DNA of 9,463 bases from contig CAZDHT010000217.1 of assembly GCA_964505325.1 (NCBI GenBank), forward strand, positions 1 through 9,463. Direction: 5' to 3'. The translations under genes and the position numbers were made by a program. Shown here piece by piece: positions 1 to 6,229 of the stretch; the first letter of the stretch is position 1; the number at the start of each line of letters is the position of its first letter. Below the pieces are notes generated by a model. That model ran no database searches. It was not told the origin of the DNA and saw only the letters and a program-made list of their open reading frames with translations. The DNA comes from CAZDHT01 sp964505325 (GTDB lineage Bacteria > Planctomycetota > PUPC01).

Positions 1-400
1 CCAGCCGCCGCAGCCCGCCGCCGTTCGCTTCTACCATCTGCGACTGAATGGTCAAGCGATTGTCCTTTGCCCAGAACGTGCCGGTGAGCACGTATTGTAC
101 CTTGACCACCTTGGCGAACTCTTGAGCCGCGCCCTTCATCTGGAGCTTCTTCTGAAGTTCCATCTCCTCGAACAGCAGTTGCATGCGCTCGCGCGAGACA
201 ACCTGCAACCGGGCGGAGGCGCTCAGGTCGGTGATGAGCATGTCGGCCAGGCCCTTCTCGAGCCAGTCCCACCCGTCGTCCGGGTTGCGGTTGGTGAAGT
301 TGAGCACGGCGAGGGTCTGCGGCGCCGCAGCAGCGGCGGACAGGGCGAGTACCGATACAACGATCGACAGGCACACGGGTCTTCGCACCCCGGTGCTCAT
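1..400 (-). CDS. orfF: exported protein with CsgG/FlgO/TolB-N-like head (3' end outside window)
   Basis: The start is ATG at 400-398, overlapping the TGA stop of orfE (397-399) as ATGA. A GGAGG Shine-Dalgarno at 408-412 lies 7 bases upstream, so the start is secure. The 133 visible residues begin with a signal peptide (basic RR at 6-7, hydrophobic 9-25, likely signal peptidase I site in the AAAAAP run). The head follows from about residue 29: LAVLNFTNRNPDDGWDWL, then GLADMLITDL, QVVSRERM and VQYVLTGTFW. That order (opening beta-strand, GLAD helix, VV-R-E strand, then V-x-YV-L-x-G-x-F) is the pattern of the FlgO/CsgG and TolB-N-terminal-like domain. The head is closest to that of orfD (39 of 45 residues identical over residues 30-74). 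The C-terminal body is beyond base 1; by analogy with orfD and orfE it may hold TPRs and a propeller, but that is inference. Function is unknown. Confidence 0.88.
   Translation of the reverse strand, partial: MSTGVRRPVCLSIVVSVLALSAAAAAPQTLAVLNFTNRNPDDGWDWLEKGLADMLITDLSASARLQVVSRERMQLLFEEMELQKKLQMKGAAQEFAKVVKVQYVLTGTFWAKDNRLTIQSQMVEANGGGLRRL
179..313 (-). repeat. Paralogous head block, copy in orfF
   Basis: This 135-base stretch encodes orfF residues 30-74. By hand alignment about 115 of 135 bases match the orfD copy at 5185-5319, including a 21-base run of identity. Homology falls off just downstream in the reading direction. Confidence 0.75.
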
Positions 401-1602
401 GTGCCGTCCTCCGCCCGTTCGGCGCCGGGGACGGCCATCGGCTTCCGGCGGCGGAGCCATACCTGGCTATACGTCACCCCCGCGACCCACCAGCTCCCGT
501 CCGGCGCGCGCGCGACCCGGCACGTTCGATCGAAGGGCGACAGCAGCCGCTTCGTCCAGGCCGTCCCGTCGCGAGTGGTCATGACCAGGAAGTCCTTGCC
601 TTTCGCCTCGAATCCCAGCGCGCAGCCGCCGTTCGGCTCCGGCCACAGATGCACCGCCGGACCCTTCCCGGGCGGGAGCGGATGCCGAGTCCACGCCTTC
701 AGGTCGCGCGACGACCATACCCACACGCCCTCGCGCGTGGCGACCGCCGCCCAGAATGTGCCGTTGCTATAGGCGACCGCCCGGCACGGACTGGCCCGGC
801 CGCTCCCGGCGCGCCACGTTGCCACCGTCGCCGGGACGCTCCACGTCGCTCCGCCGTCCGCCGACCGCTGCGCCTGAATCCCGTCCGGGCCGCCACGCGC
901 CCACGTCGTCGTGAACAGCACGTAGCGCTTCGCCCCGGCGATTACGATCTGAGGTTGCCCGCGCGCCGTGGGAACGCGCGTCGGGCGCGTCCACCGAATG
1001 AAGTCGCGCGTCCGCGACAGGAACACCCCGCCCCCGGACTGCTGGTAGACCAGAAGGAGGCTTCCGTCCGGCTCCCAAGCGACGGAGTGGTCGCTCACGT
1101 AGCCGCCTGAGATCGGCGGAGGCAGCGGACGGAACCGCAGCCGCCGGGAGCCCGGCTCGTGTCGCGCGTAGTACAGGTCCCGCGCCGAGCGTATCTTGCC
1201 GTCCACGTAGCGCGCCCAGACCGCCGCACTCGCGATCACATGCAGCCGCCCGTCGTCGGCCGCCAGCATGCGGAACGAGCCCGGATGGACTCCGATGCCC
1301 GAGAGCCCCATCAGTCCGCCCGGCGGCTCGACGCGCACGCGTTCGTCCCACCGGGCGTCGAACGCCGCACCGTAGGGGTGGAGTGTCGCCGCCGTTTCGC
1401 GCCCCGGCCGCACGATTACCTGCGCCCGGCAGTCCTCGGCTCGTGTCGGCTGAAGAGACGGCGGCCGCGCCTGCACCAAGACGTTGTGGCGCCCGGCGGG
1501 CACGCACGGGAAGTCGTCGGCCGTGGTGCCGGCGGGATGCCCGTCGATCCAGACCCGGCCCGGGGGCCAGCACCGGACGCGCAGCGAGCCGGTCTCGCCC
1601 AG
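397..1602 (-). CDS. orfE, C-terminal part: PEGA-like domain plus Asp-box beta-propeller
   Basis: 401 residues follow the assembly gap and end at TGA 399-397. This is the same gene as 1703-2623: both flanks align in order with orfD, and the change of frame comes only from the 100-N placeholder. Residues 1-75 of this part are PEGA-like (GSLRVRCWPPGRVWIDG, then PAGRHNVLVQA), matching the orfD PEGA domain. From about residue 105 to 385 come four Asp-box-like hairpins (S-x-D-x-G-x-T-W type): SRTRDFIRW near 196, SADGGATW at 247, SSRDLKAW at 297 and TTRDGTAW at 342. Between them are strands with repeated W/Y-V-x patterns, as in sialidase-like or BNR propellers. I see no evidence for a sialidase active site, so a binding role is more likely than glycoside hydrolysis. 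The last residues are charged and probably disordered. Confidence 0.85.
   Translation of the reverse strand: MGETGSLRVRCWPPGRVWIDGHPAGTTADDFPCVPAGRHNVLVQARPPSLQPTRAEDCRAQVIVRPGRETAATLHPYGAAFDARWDERVRVEPPGGLMGLSGIGVHPGSFRMLAADDGRLHVIASAAVWARYVDGKIRSARDLYYARHEPGSRRLRFRPLPPPISGGYVSDHSVAWEPDGSLLLVYQQSGGGVFLSRTRDFIRWTRPTRVPTARGQPQIVIAGAKRYVLFTTTWARGGPDGIQAQRSADGGATWSVPATVATWRAGSGRASPCRAVAYSNGTFWAAVATREGVWVWSSRDLKAWTRHPLPPGKGPAVHLWPEPNGGCALGFEAKGKDFLVMTTRDGTAWTKRLLSPFDRTCRVARAPDGSWWVAGVTYSQVWLRRRKPMAVPGAERAEDGT
408..412 (-). promoter_or_regulatory. Ribosome binding site of orfF
   Basis: GGAGG on the minus strand, 7 bases before the orfF ATG at 400. It lies inside the last codons of orfE, so orfF can initiate itself as well as by termination-reinitiation at the ATGA overlap. 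Confidence 0.75.
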
Positions 1603-1702
1603 NNNNNNNNNNNNNNNNNNNNNNNNNNNNNNNNNNNNNNNNNNNNNNNNNNNNNNNNNNNNNNNNNNNNNNNNNNNNNNNNNNNNNNNNNNNNNNNNNN
1701 NN
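1603..1702. other. Assembly gap (100 N) inside orfE
   Basis: The sequence is exactly 100 consecutive N, the usual placeholder for a scaffold gap of unknown length. The reading frame is open and protein-like on both sides. It is shifted because 100 is not a multiple of three, so this is not evidence of a frameshift or pseudogene. Aligned with orfD, the gap falls between the end of the TPR region and the PEGA domain. The matching stretch of orfD is roughly residues 381-538, so about 155 codons may be missing here. Confidence 0.97.
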
Positions 1703-2623
1703 CACGCGGCCGGACATGGCCAGCAGTTGAGCGGCATCGCTTGCTGCAACCGCCAGGGGAGGCGTGGTGTTCACGTCCCGCTTGCGTGGCCAGCGCCGCA
1801 TGATCTCTCGGCACACGGCCAAGCGATCGGAGACGGGGCCCGGCAGCCGCACGTAGACCTGGAGCGCGATCAGCGCCTCGGGGGTCTCGTCAGAGAGGCC
1901 GCCCAGTCGGCGATACTCCCGGCGGGCGTGATCCACCTCGTTCAGGTAGTAGTAGAGCCGGCTCAGGTACCAGCCGGCGCGACCGTAGCGCGGGTCCGTG
2001 GCCACGGACTTCCGCAGCTCGACCAAGGCGCCAAAGGGCCGCCCGTTGTCCTGCAGCTTCAGGCCCCGGTAGCAGTGCGCTGCCGCGTCCAGCTTGTCGG
2101 TCGGGATGTACTCCAGCAGCTTCCGTTCCGAAGCGGTCAGCTTCACGTCGAAACGCTCGACGAGCTGCTTGGCCAATTGCTTCTCTAAACTGAACACGTG
2201 CTGGGCGTCACCTTCTACCGCCTGAGCTTGTTTCAACTGTCCGGTCTTGGCGTCGAACACGTGTGCGAACAGGGCCAACTCTGTTCCCTTGCGCTGGAAC
2301 GTGCCGCCCACGACGTACTGAACGCGCGCGGTGCGGCTCAGATCCCTCAGTGTGTCCTGTCCAGGCAGACCGCTTACCCCCAGGGTGGCCTCGCGCAGCA
2401 GCGCCACCATGCGCTCCCGGGTGACCACTTGGAACCGGGCGCTGCGGGACAAGTCCGTAATCAGCATGTCCGCCAGACCGGTGCCCAGCCAGTCCCACCC
2501 GTCGCCCGGACTGCGGTTGGTGAAATTGAGGACGGCGAGGGCGGTCGGCGCCTCACCAGCCGTGAGTGTGCAACAGGCGAACAGAACGCACCCGGCAACG
2601 AGGCAGGACAGCATGCTCTTCAC
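1703..2623 (-). CDS. orfE, N-terminal part: exported CsgG/FlgO/TolB-N-like head plus TPR region
   Basis: The chosen start is GTG at 2623-2621, overlapping the orfD stop (TGA 2622-2620) as GTGA. A GGAGG at 2633-2637, 9 bases upstream, supports it over the internal ATG at 2614. 307 residues are visible before the gap. Residues 1-24 form a hydrophobic signal sequence (K2, then CLVAGCVLFACC). A lipobox-like VAGC ends at residue 12, but its hydrophobic stretch is short, so lipidation is uncertain. Residues 28-165 are the head: LAVLNFTNRSPGDGWDWL, GLADMLITDL, QVVTRERM, VQYVVGGTF, then VFDAKTGQL, which is close to the D-A-x-T-G-x-x-L signature of TolB-N-type domains. Residues 175-305 are helical, with TPR-like repeats (RPFGALVELRKSVATDPRYG; DHARREYRRL). 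The product should be periplasmic or anchored in the envelope. Partners are unknown. Confidence 0.87.
2405..2539 (-). repeat. Paralogous head block, copy in orfE
   Basis: This 135-base stretch encodes orfE residues 29-73, the counterpart of the blocks in orfD and orfF. The protein keeps NF-x-NR-x-P-x-DGWDWL and GLADMLITDL but is more diverged (RSARFQVVTRERM), so it appears to be the older or less homogenised copy. Confidence 0.65.
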
Positions 2624-5415
2624 GGGCGCTTTCCTCCGTCGCCGGTCAGGAAAGGCAGGCCTGGCTTGATCGTGCGGGTGAACCCGTTCGCCGCGAGGAT
2701 CCAGAAATACCCGCCGCGCTTCAAGAGGGTGAAGGCCTTCAGCCGTTCGGGGAATTCGAGGAGTCTCCGCGTTTGGACAAGGTCGGTCGACTCGAAGAGC
2801 CCGTATCGCAAAGGGCCTTGCCGGGAGATCATCCTGACCCAGTAGGTCCCGGGCGTGGGTTCCAGGAGCCCCAGGACGTGTGCATAGTGCGGGACCCCGC
2901 CCTTGACGGCGCCCGATGCCTTCCACGTCTTTCCTTCGTCGCGCGATGAGAAAATCCTGCGTCCAGCAGAGACGTGCCAGACCCCGTTGGATGCAGGCAG
3001 GAACCGGACCGTGCTGTAGTTCTGCACCTTCGATCGGCTGATCGTCGCCGTCGACACCGCGCCGGAACGTGGGACCGTCGTGGCGTACAGCGCTTCACCC
3101 ACCTGTGCGCTTTGGCGGTACTTGCTCAGGCGCCAGATGATGACCGCCCGGTCATCGCGCAGGGCCTTGAACAGTATCCTGTCCGGGCGATGCTTCGAGG
3201 AGGCGACCACCCGCGGCATCTCCCAGTCTTTGCCGTCGCGGCTTCGTGTCACGAAGATTTTGTACTTGACGGGACCGACCGAAAGGTACGCGAGCCAGAT
3301 GGCGCCGTCGGGTGAGAACGAGACAACAGGGTATTCCTCGCGCCCGGGAGTGTTGATCGTGTCGGGCAGGCGCCGGGGCTTCCGCCAGGGGCCGTCGATG
3401 GTGCGCACGGCCACGAAGATATCGTGCTGCTCGCACCGCGCCAGCACGACGCGCCCGCCGCCGTCCGCGTCGAAAGCGAATCCGACCTTGTACGCCCGCG
3501 CGGCGGGAATGACGAGCCTCGGCGGCAGCCAGCCGGGAAGCAGGGGTTCTGTCTGCGGAGTGCGCAGGACGACCTCGGTGGTCGCCCCCTGGGTCACGCG
3601 GACGCGCGTCGGCGGGAACCGGAAGCGGCCGAAGCGGGCGACGCAACTGAACGTGTTCTTCTCGGTGATCTCGGCCGAGATCGTGTGTTCGCCGACGGTG
3701 ACGTTCGGTATCACACACGGCGTCCGGCCAATGACCCGGCCGTCCAGTTTGACGGGGGCGTCTTCCGGGATGCTCGTGATGCTGAGCGATCCGACCTTGC
3801 CCAGTGGCTTCAGGGTGGCGCGGATGTCCCAGCCATACAGATTCGACCGATACGCGGAGGCCGTCATCCGGACGAGCGCGGTCCCAGGCGGCAGGGTGAC
3901 CCGGTGTCGCGAGGTCGCGAAGCCGGTCTTCGGGCCCGCCCACCGGTGGTACTTCGTCACTCCGTCGGCGGAGCGAAACTCGAACCAGGGGCTCCCGCGG
4001 GCGGAGAACTCCAGCGACTCGAACGCCTGCCCGGCCGGCGCGGCAAGGAGGTACGTGTCCCAGACGCTCGACTCAGCCCGCATGTACCAGCCGTGACTGG
4101 GGTCCTGTTGAATGTCGCCGCGCCGCCAGCCGTTGGGGACTTTCCCGTCTCCTCGCTGCCAGGTCGAGCACAGGATCGTATCCTTGAACCGCTTGTCTGT
4201 CGAGTAGTCCTCGGTATAGCACGTGTTCTTCGCGTCGAACAGAATGGTCCCCCGGGAGGGGCGCAGGGCGTTCCCCGTGCGGGCGTAATGCGAGGCCATG
4301 AGGTCCCCGAGCAGGGCGCTGGTCACAGACCCGGGCGGATCGTCCACGATCGTTTCGCCGCGGTCGTCGAACGAACCGATGCTGCAATACGTGGTGAAGA
4401 ACCCCTTCGGCGCGCACCGAACGTATGCCTCCGCCGCTTCCGCATCGGCCCCGCACCGCTCGAGGACCCGGCCGATCTCGAGCCAGGCCCAGTGCGCGGT
4501 GCTCACCTTTGAGAACTGCGATGTCTTCTGCACCACCATCGTGGCGAACGTGGCGTCGCCGAACTCGTCCGCCAGCCGCTTGAATGCGGCGACGGCGTCC
4601 TGCCTCCTGCCCAGCCGGGCGCACACACGCCCGGTGTGAAAAAGCGCGTCGGGCGCCAGCGCGTCCGTGGGGAACCGCCTGAGCAGGTCGGCGTAGCACG
4701 TGCGGGCGTGCCGGAGCTCGTTGGCGAGCTGGTACAGGCGGCCGGACCAGAAGACGGGCCGGGGGTGGTCCGGCTCGACGCGGGCGGCGTGGCGGACGAG
4801 CGCCAGGGCGTCGCGTATTCGCCCAGCCTCGTAGAGGCCGATGCCCTCGAAGAACGCCTTCGCGCCCGGCAGGCTGAACTGCGGAATTGCGGCGAGGCGC
4901 CGCCGTTCCGACTCCGTCAGCGGGACGTTCAGACGTCGCAGCACCGTGGCCGCGAGTTGCCGTTCGAGCTTCAGCACGTCCTTCGCGGGGCCGCTCACCG
5001 AGTCAGCCCGGACGAGCTTGCCCGACGCCACATCGACGATCTGCACGTGGATCTGGATTCCGCCCTCCCCGACCAGGAAGCTCCCCGACAGGGCGCTCTG
5101 AGCGCGCGCGGCGCGCCCCACCCGTCGACCGGAGTCCGCCGGGCTCAGTCCGGCGCGGTCGAGTCCGAGCTCCTCGATGAGCCGCTGCATCCGCTCGCGC
5201 GCGACCACCTGAAGCTTGGCGGAGGCGCTCAGATCCGTGATCAGCGTGTCCGCCAAGCCCTTCTCGAGCCAGTCCCAGCCGTCGCCCGGATTGCGGTTGA
5301 CGAAGTTGAGCACGGCGATCGTCGTGGGGCCTGCGGCGGCGCGCACGATGGCGGGGCACGCCGCGAGGCCGAGCAAGAGCATCGCCATCAGGCACTTCGG
5401 TGCGGTTCGCTGCAA
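2620..5415 (-). CDS. orfD: exported lipoprotein-like protein with CsgG/FlgO-like head, TPRs, unknown beta domain, PEGA and Asp-box propeller
   Basis: 931 residues from a TTG start at 5415. GGAGG at 5421-5425 lies 5 bases upstream, directly after the orfC stop (10 bases between genes); internal ATGs at codons 9 and-11 are badly placed relative to it. Residues 1-20 are a signal sequence with a good lipobox, LAAC20, suggesting lipid anchoring; signal peptidase I cleavage after VRAAA is the alternative. Residues 32-165 are the head: IAVLNFVNRNPGDGWDWL, GLADTLITDL, QVVARERM, VDVASGKL. Residues 185-385 form TPR-like helical pairs. Residues about 388-535 are an unrecognised beta-rich domain. Residues 541-620 are PEGA (GSLSITSIPEDAPVKLDGR, then TPCVIPNVTVGEH). 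Residues 640-915 are a propeller with Asp boxes TRSRDGKDW near 723 and SSRDEGKTW at 823. The gene is intact and is the best template for orfE. Its likely role is envelope-located binding or assembly; function is unknown. Confidence 0.93.
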   Translation of the reverse strand: MQRTAPKCLMAMLLLGLAACPAIVRAAAGPTTIAVLNFVNRNPGDGWDWLEKGLADTLITDLSASAKLQVVARERMQRLIEELGLDRAGLSPADSGRRVGRAARAQSALSGSFLVGEGGIQIHVQIVDVASGKLVRADSVSGPAKDVLKLERQLAATVLRRLNVPLTESERRRLAAIPQFSLPGAKAFFEGIGLYEAGRIRDALALVRHAARVEPDHPRPVFWSGRLYQLANELRHARTCYADLLRRFPTDALAPDALFHTGRVCARLGRRQDAVAAFKRLADEFGDATFATMVVQKTSQFSKVSTAHWAWLEIGRVLERCGADAEAAEAYVRCAPKGFFTTYCSIGSFDDRGETIVDDPPGSVTSALLGDLMASHYARTGNALRPSRGTILFDAKNTCYTEDYSTDKRFKDTILCSTWQRGDGKVPNGWRRGDIQQDPSHGWYMRAESSVWDTYLLAAPAGQAFESLEFSARGSPWFEFRSADGVTKYHRWAGPKTGFATSRHRVTLPPGTALVRMTASAYRSNLYGWDIRATLKPLGKVGSLSITSIPEDAPVKLDGRVIGRTPCVIPNVTVGEHTISAEITEKNTFSCVARFGRFRFPPTRVRVTQGATTEVVLRTPQTEPLLPGWLPPRLVIPAARAYKVGFAFDADGGGRVVLARCEQHDIFVAVRTIDGPWRKPRRLPDTINTPGREEYPVVSFSPDGAIWLAYLSVGPVKYKIFVTRSRDGKDWEMPRVVASSKHRPDRILFKALRDDRAVIIWRLSKYRQSAQVGEALYATTVPRSGAVSTATISRSKVQNYSTVRFLPASNGVWHVSAGRRIFSSRDEGKTWKASGAVKGGVPHYAHVLGLLEPTPGTYWVRMISRQGPLRYGLFESTDLVQTRRLLEFPERLKAFTLLKRGGYFWILAANGFTRTIKPGLPFLTGDGGKRP
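2633..2637 (-). promoter_or_regulatory. Ribosome binding site of orfE (decides a GTG start)
   Basis: GGAGG followed by AAAG, 9 bases before GTG 2623 and inside the end of orfD. The next in-frame ATG (2614) would be 18 bases away, so the GTG that overlaps the orfD stop is preferred. Confidence 0.7.
5185..5319 (-). repeat. Paralogous head block, copy in orfD
   Basis: This 135-base stretch encodes orfD residues 33-77. It is nearly the same as the orfF copy at 179-313 in protein (39 of 45 residues) and DNA. The flanking signal peptide and the later part of the head are clearly different between the two genes. Confidence 0.75.
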
Positions 5416-5420
5416 CAGCT

Positions 5421-5425
5421 CCTCC
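5421..5425 (-). promoter_or_regulatory. Ribosome binding site of orfD (decides a TTG start)
   Basis: The minus strand reads TAG (orfC stop), then GGGAGGAG, then CTG and TTG. GGAGG ends 5 bases before the TTG at 5415. This supports TTG over the internal ATGs at codons 9 and 11. Confidence 0.7.
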
Positions 5426-6229
5426 CTATGACTTGCTGCCGGGCTTCTTGCACTTGGCGAGCAGCTTCTCGACGTCCCCGGCTCGCGGGTCCTTCGGGAA
5501 CCGCTTCAGGAATCGTTCGAGTTCGATCTTCGCGTGCTCGTATTCGCCACCGTCGAAATAGCACCTCGCGTTCCAGTAGCGTGCCCGAGCGTGATCCCGC
5601 TTAAGGGCCAGCGCCTTCATGAACTCGGCGATGGCGTGGTCGGGCATCTTGCCGTAGTAGTAGCCCAGGCCGCGCATGAAGTGCAGGTTGGCAAACGGAG
5701 CCTTGTCGATGTCGGACGGTTTGACCTCCGGCAGCTTGACGTTCAGCACATTGGCCAACTCCGCAGCAAGCTTGGCCGCCGGGACGAACAGGTCGTCGAC
5801 CTTGCCCTCTGCCTTGGCCGAGAGCGCGACCCGCGTCGTCTCGACCTCCAGGAGATGGGCGTTGATATGAAGCTTACCGCCGACCACGGTCATCCCGCCG
5901 GACAGGATGTATTTCGCCCCCAGCAACCGGCCGATCTTCGCCTTCGTCTTGGGATCGACGAGTCCGGTGAAACCAAGGCGCTGTTCCTTGAGGACCTTGT
6001 CGAGCGCGGCCCGCTCGACTACGGCGAGCCGGTCGGACTTCGCCAGGAACGCCGCCAGCAGGTCGCCCATGCCGTCGGCCAGCGGGCCGTACTTCCCGCC
6101 CGGCGACGAGTCCGTGAAGGGCAACGCCGCCACGGTCGTCGTGGGCGCGCTCCCCTTTTCCGCACCCTGAACGGGGTAAGCGCCGAACAGCCATACGCAG
6201 GCGGCAACAACACGACCTATTGCTCTCAT
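5426..6229 (-). CDS. orfC: compact exported CsgG/FlgO-like protein with two TPR-like repeats
   Basis: 267 residues from ATG 6229-6227, overlapping the orfB stop (TGA 6228-6226) as ATGA. A weak GGAG at 6236-6239 lies 6 bases upstream, so translation may depend on coupling to orfB. The open frame continues upstream to 6535, but that stretch lies inside orfB. Residues 1-22 are a signal peptide with a likely cut at VQG-AEK; VAAC at 8-11 is a lipobox-like alternative with a very short hydrophobic core. Residues 30-165 carry the classic CsgG-family order: TTVAALPF, LADGMGDLLAAFL, LAVVERAALDKVLKEQRLG, KIGRLLGAKYILSGG, then HINAHLLEVETTRV. Residues 183-257 form two TPR-like repeats (HAIAEFMKALALKRDHARA; EHAKIELERFLKRFPKDPRA). 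The head is only about 130 residues, too short for the two membrane hairpins of E. coli CsgG, so a soluble FlgO/LpoB-like role is likelier than a pore. The partner is unknown. Confidence 0.93.
   Translation of the reverse strand: MRAIGRVVAACVWLFGAYPVQGAEKGSAPTTTVAALPFTDSSPGGKYGPLADGMGDLLAAFLAKSDRLAVVERAALDKVLKEQRLGFTGLVDPKTKAKIGRLLGAKYILSGGMTVVGGKLHINAHLLEVETTRVALSAKAEGKVDDLFVPAAKLAAELANVLNVKLPEVKPSDIDKAPFANLHFMRGLGYYYGKMPDHAIAEFMKALALKRDHARARYWNARCYFDGGEYEHAKIELERFLKRFPKDPRAGDVEKLLAKCKKPGSKS

Noticed and set aside
397..1602. Naming the propeller of orfE (and orfD) a sialidase
   Set aside because: Asp-box hairpins are structural and occur in many non-enzymatic propellers; no catalytic set of residues can be identified.
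397..2623. orfE as a frameshifted pseudogene
   Set aside because: The frame change coincides exactly with the 100-N placeholder, and both flanks are free of stops and conserved with orfD.
767..2926. Single minus-strand open frame of 719 codons running through the gap
   Set aside because: Only the stretch from the GTG at 2623 to the gap is real. Upstream of 2623 it runs inside orfD in another frame, and beyond the gap it follows the wrong frame, giving Arg/Gly-rich nonsense while the true frame encodes the propeller.
3080..4096. Long plus-strand open frame (338 codons) opposite orfD, and similar ones at 1484-2188, 4636-5604 and 7639-8523
   Set aside because: Each lies opposite a well-supported minus-strand gene with clear domains. 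The translations are low-complexity Arg/Pro/Gly/Ala-rich with no signal sequence or motif, as expected for shadow frames in GC-rich DNA.
5426..6229. orfC as a true CsgG curli secretion pore
   Set aside because: The head is about 130 residues with no room for the two transmembrane hairpins of CsgG, and no curli subunit or CsgE/CsgF-like gene is present in the window.
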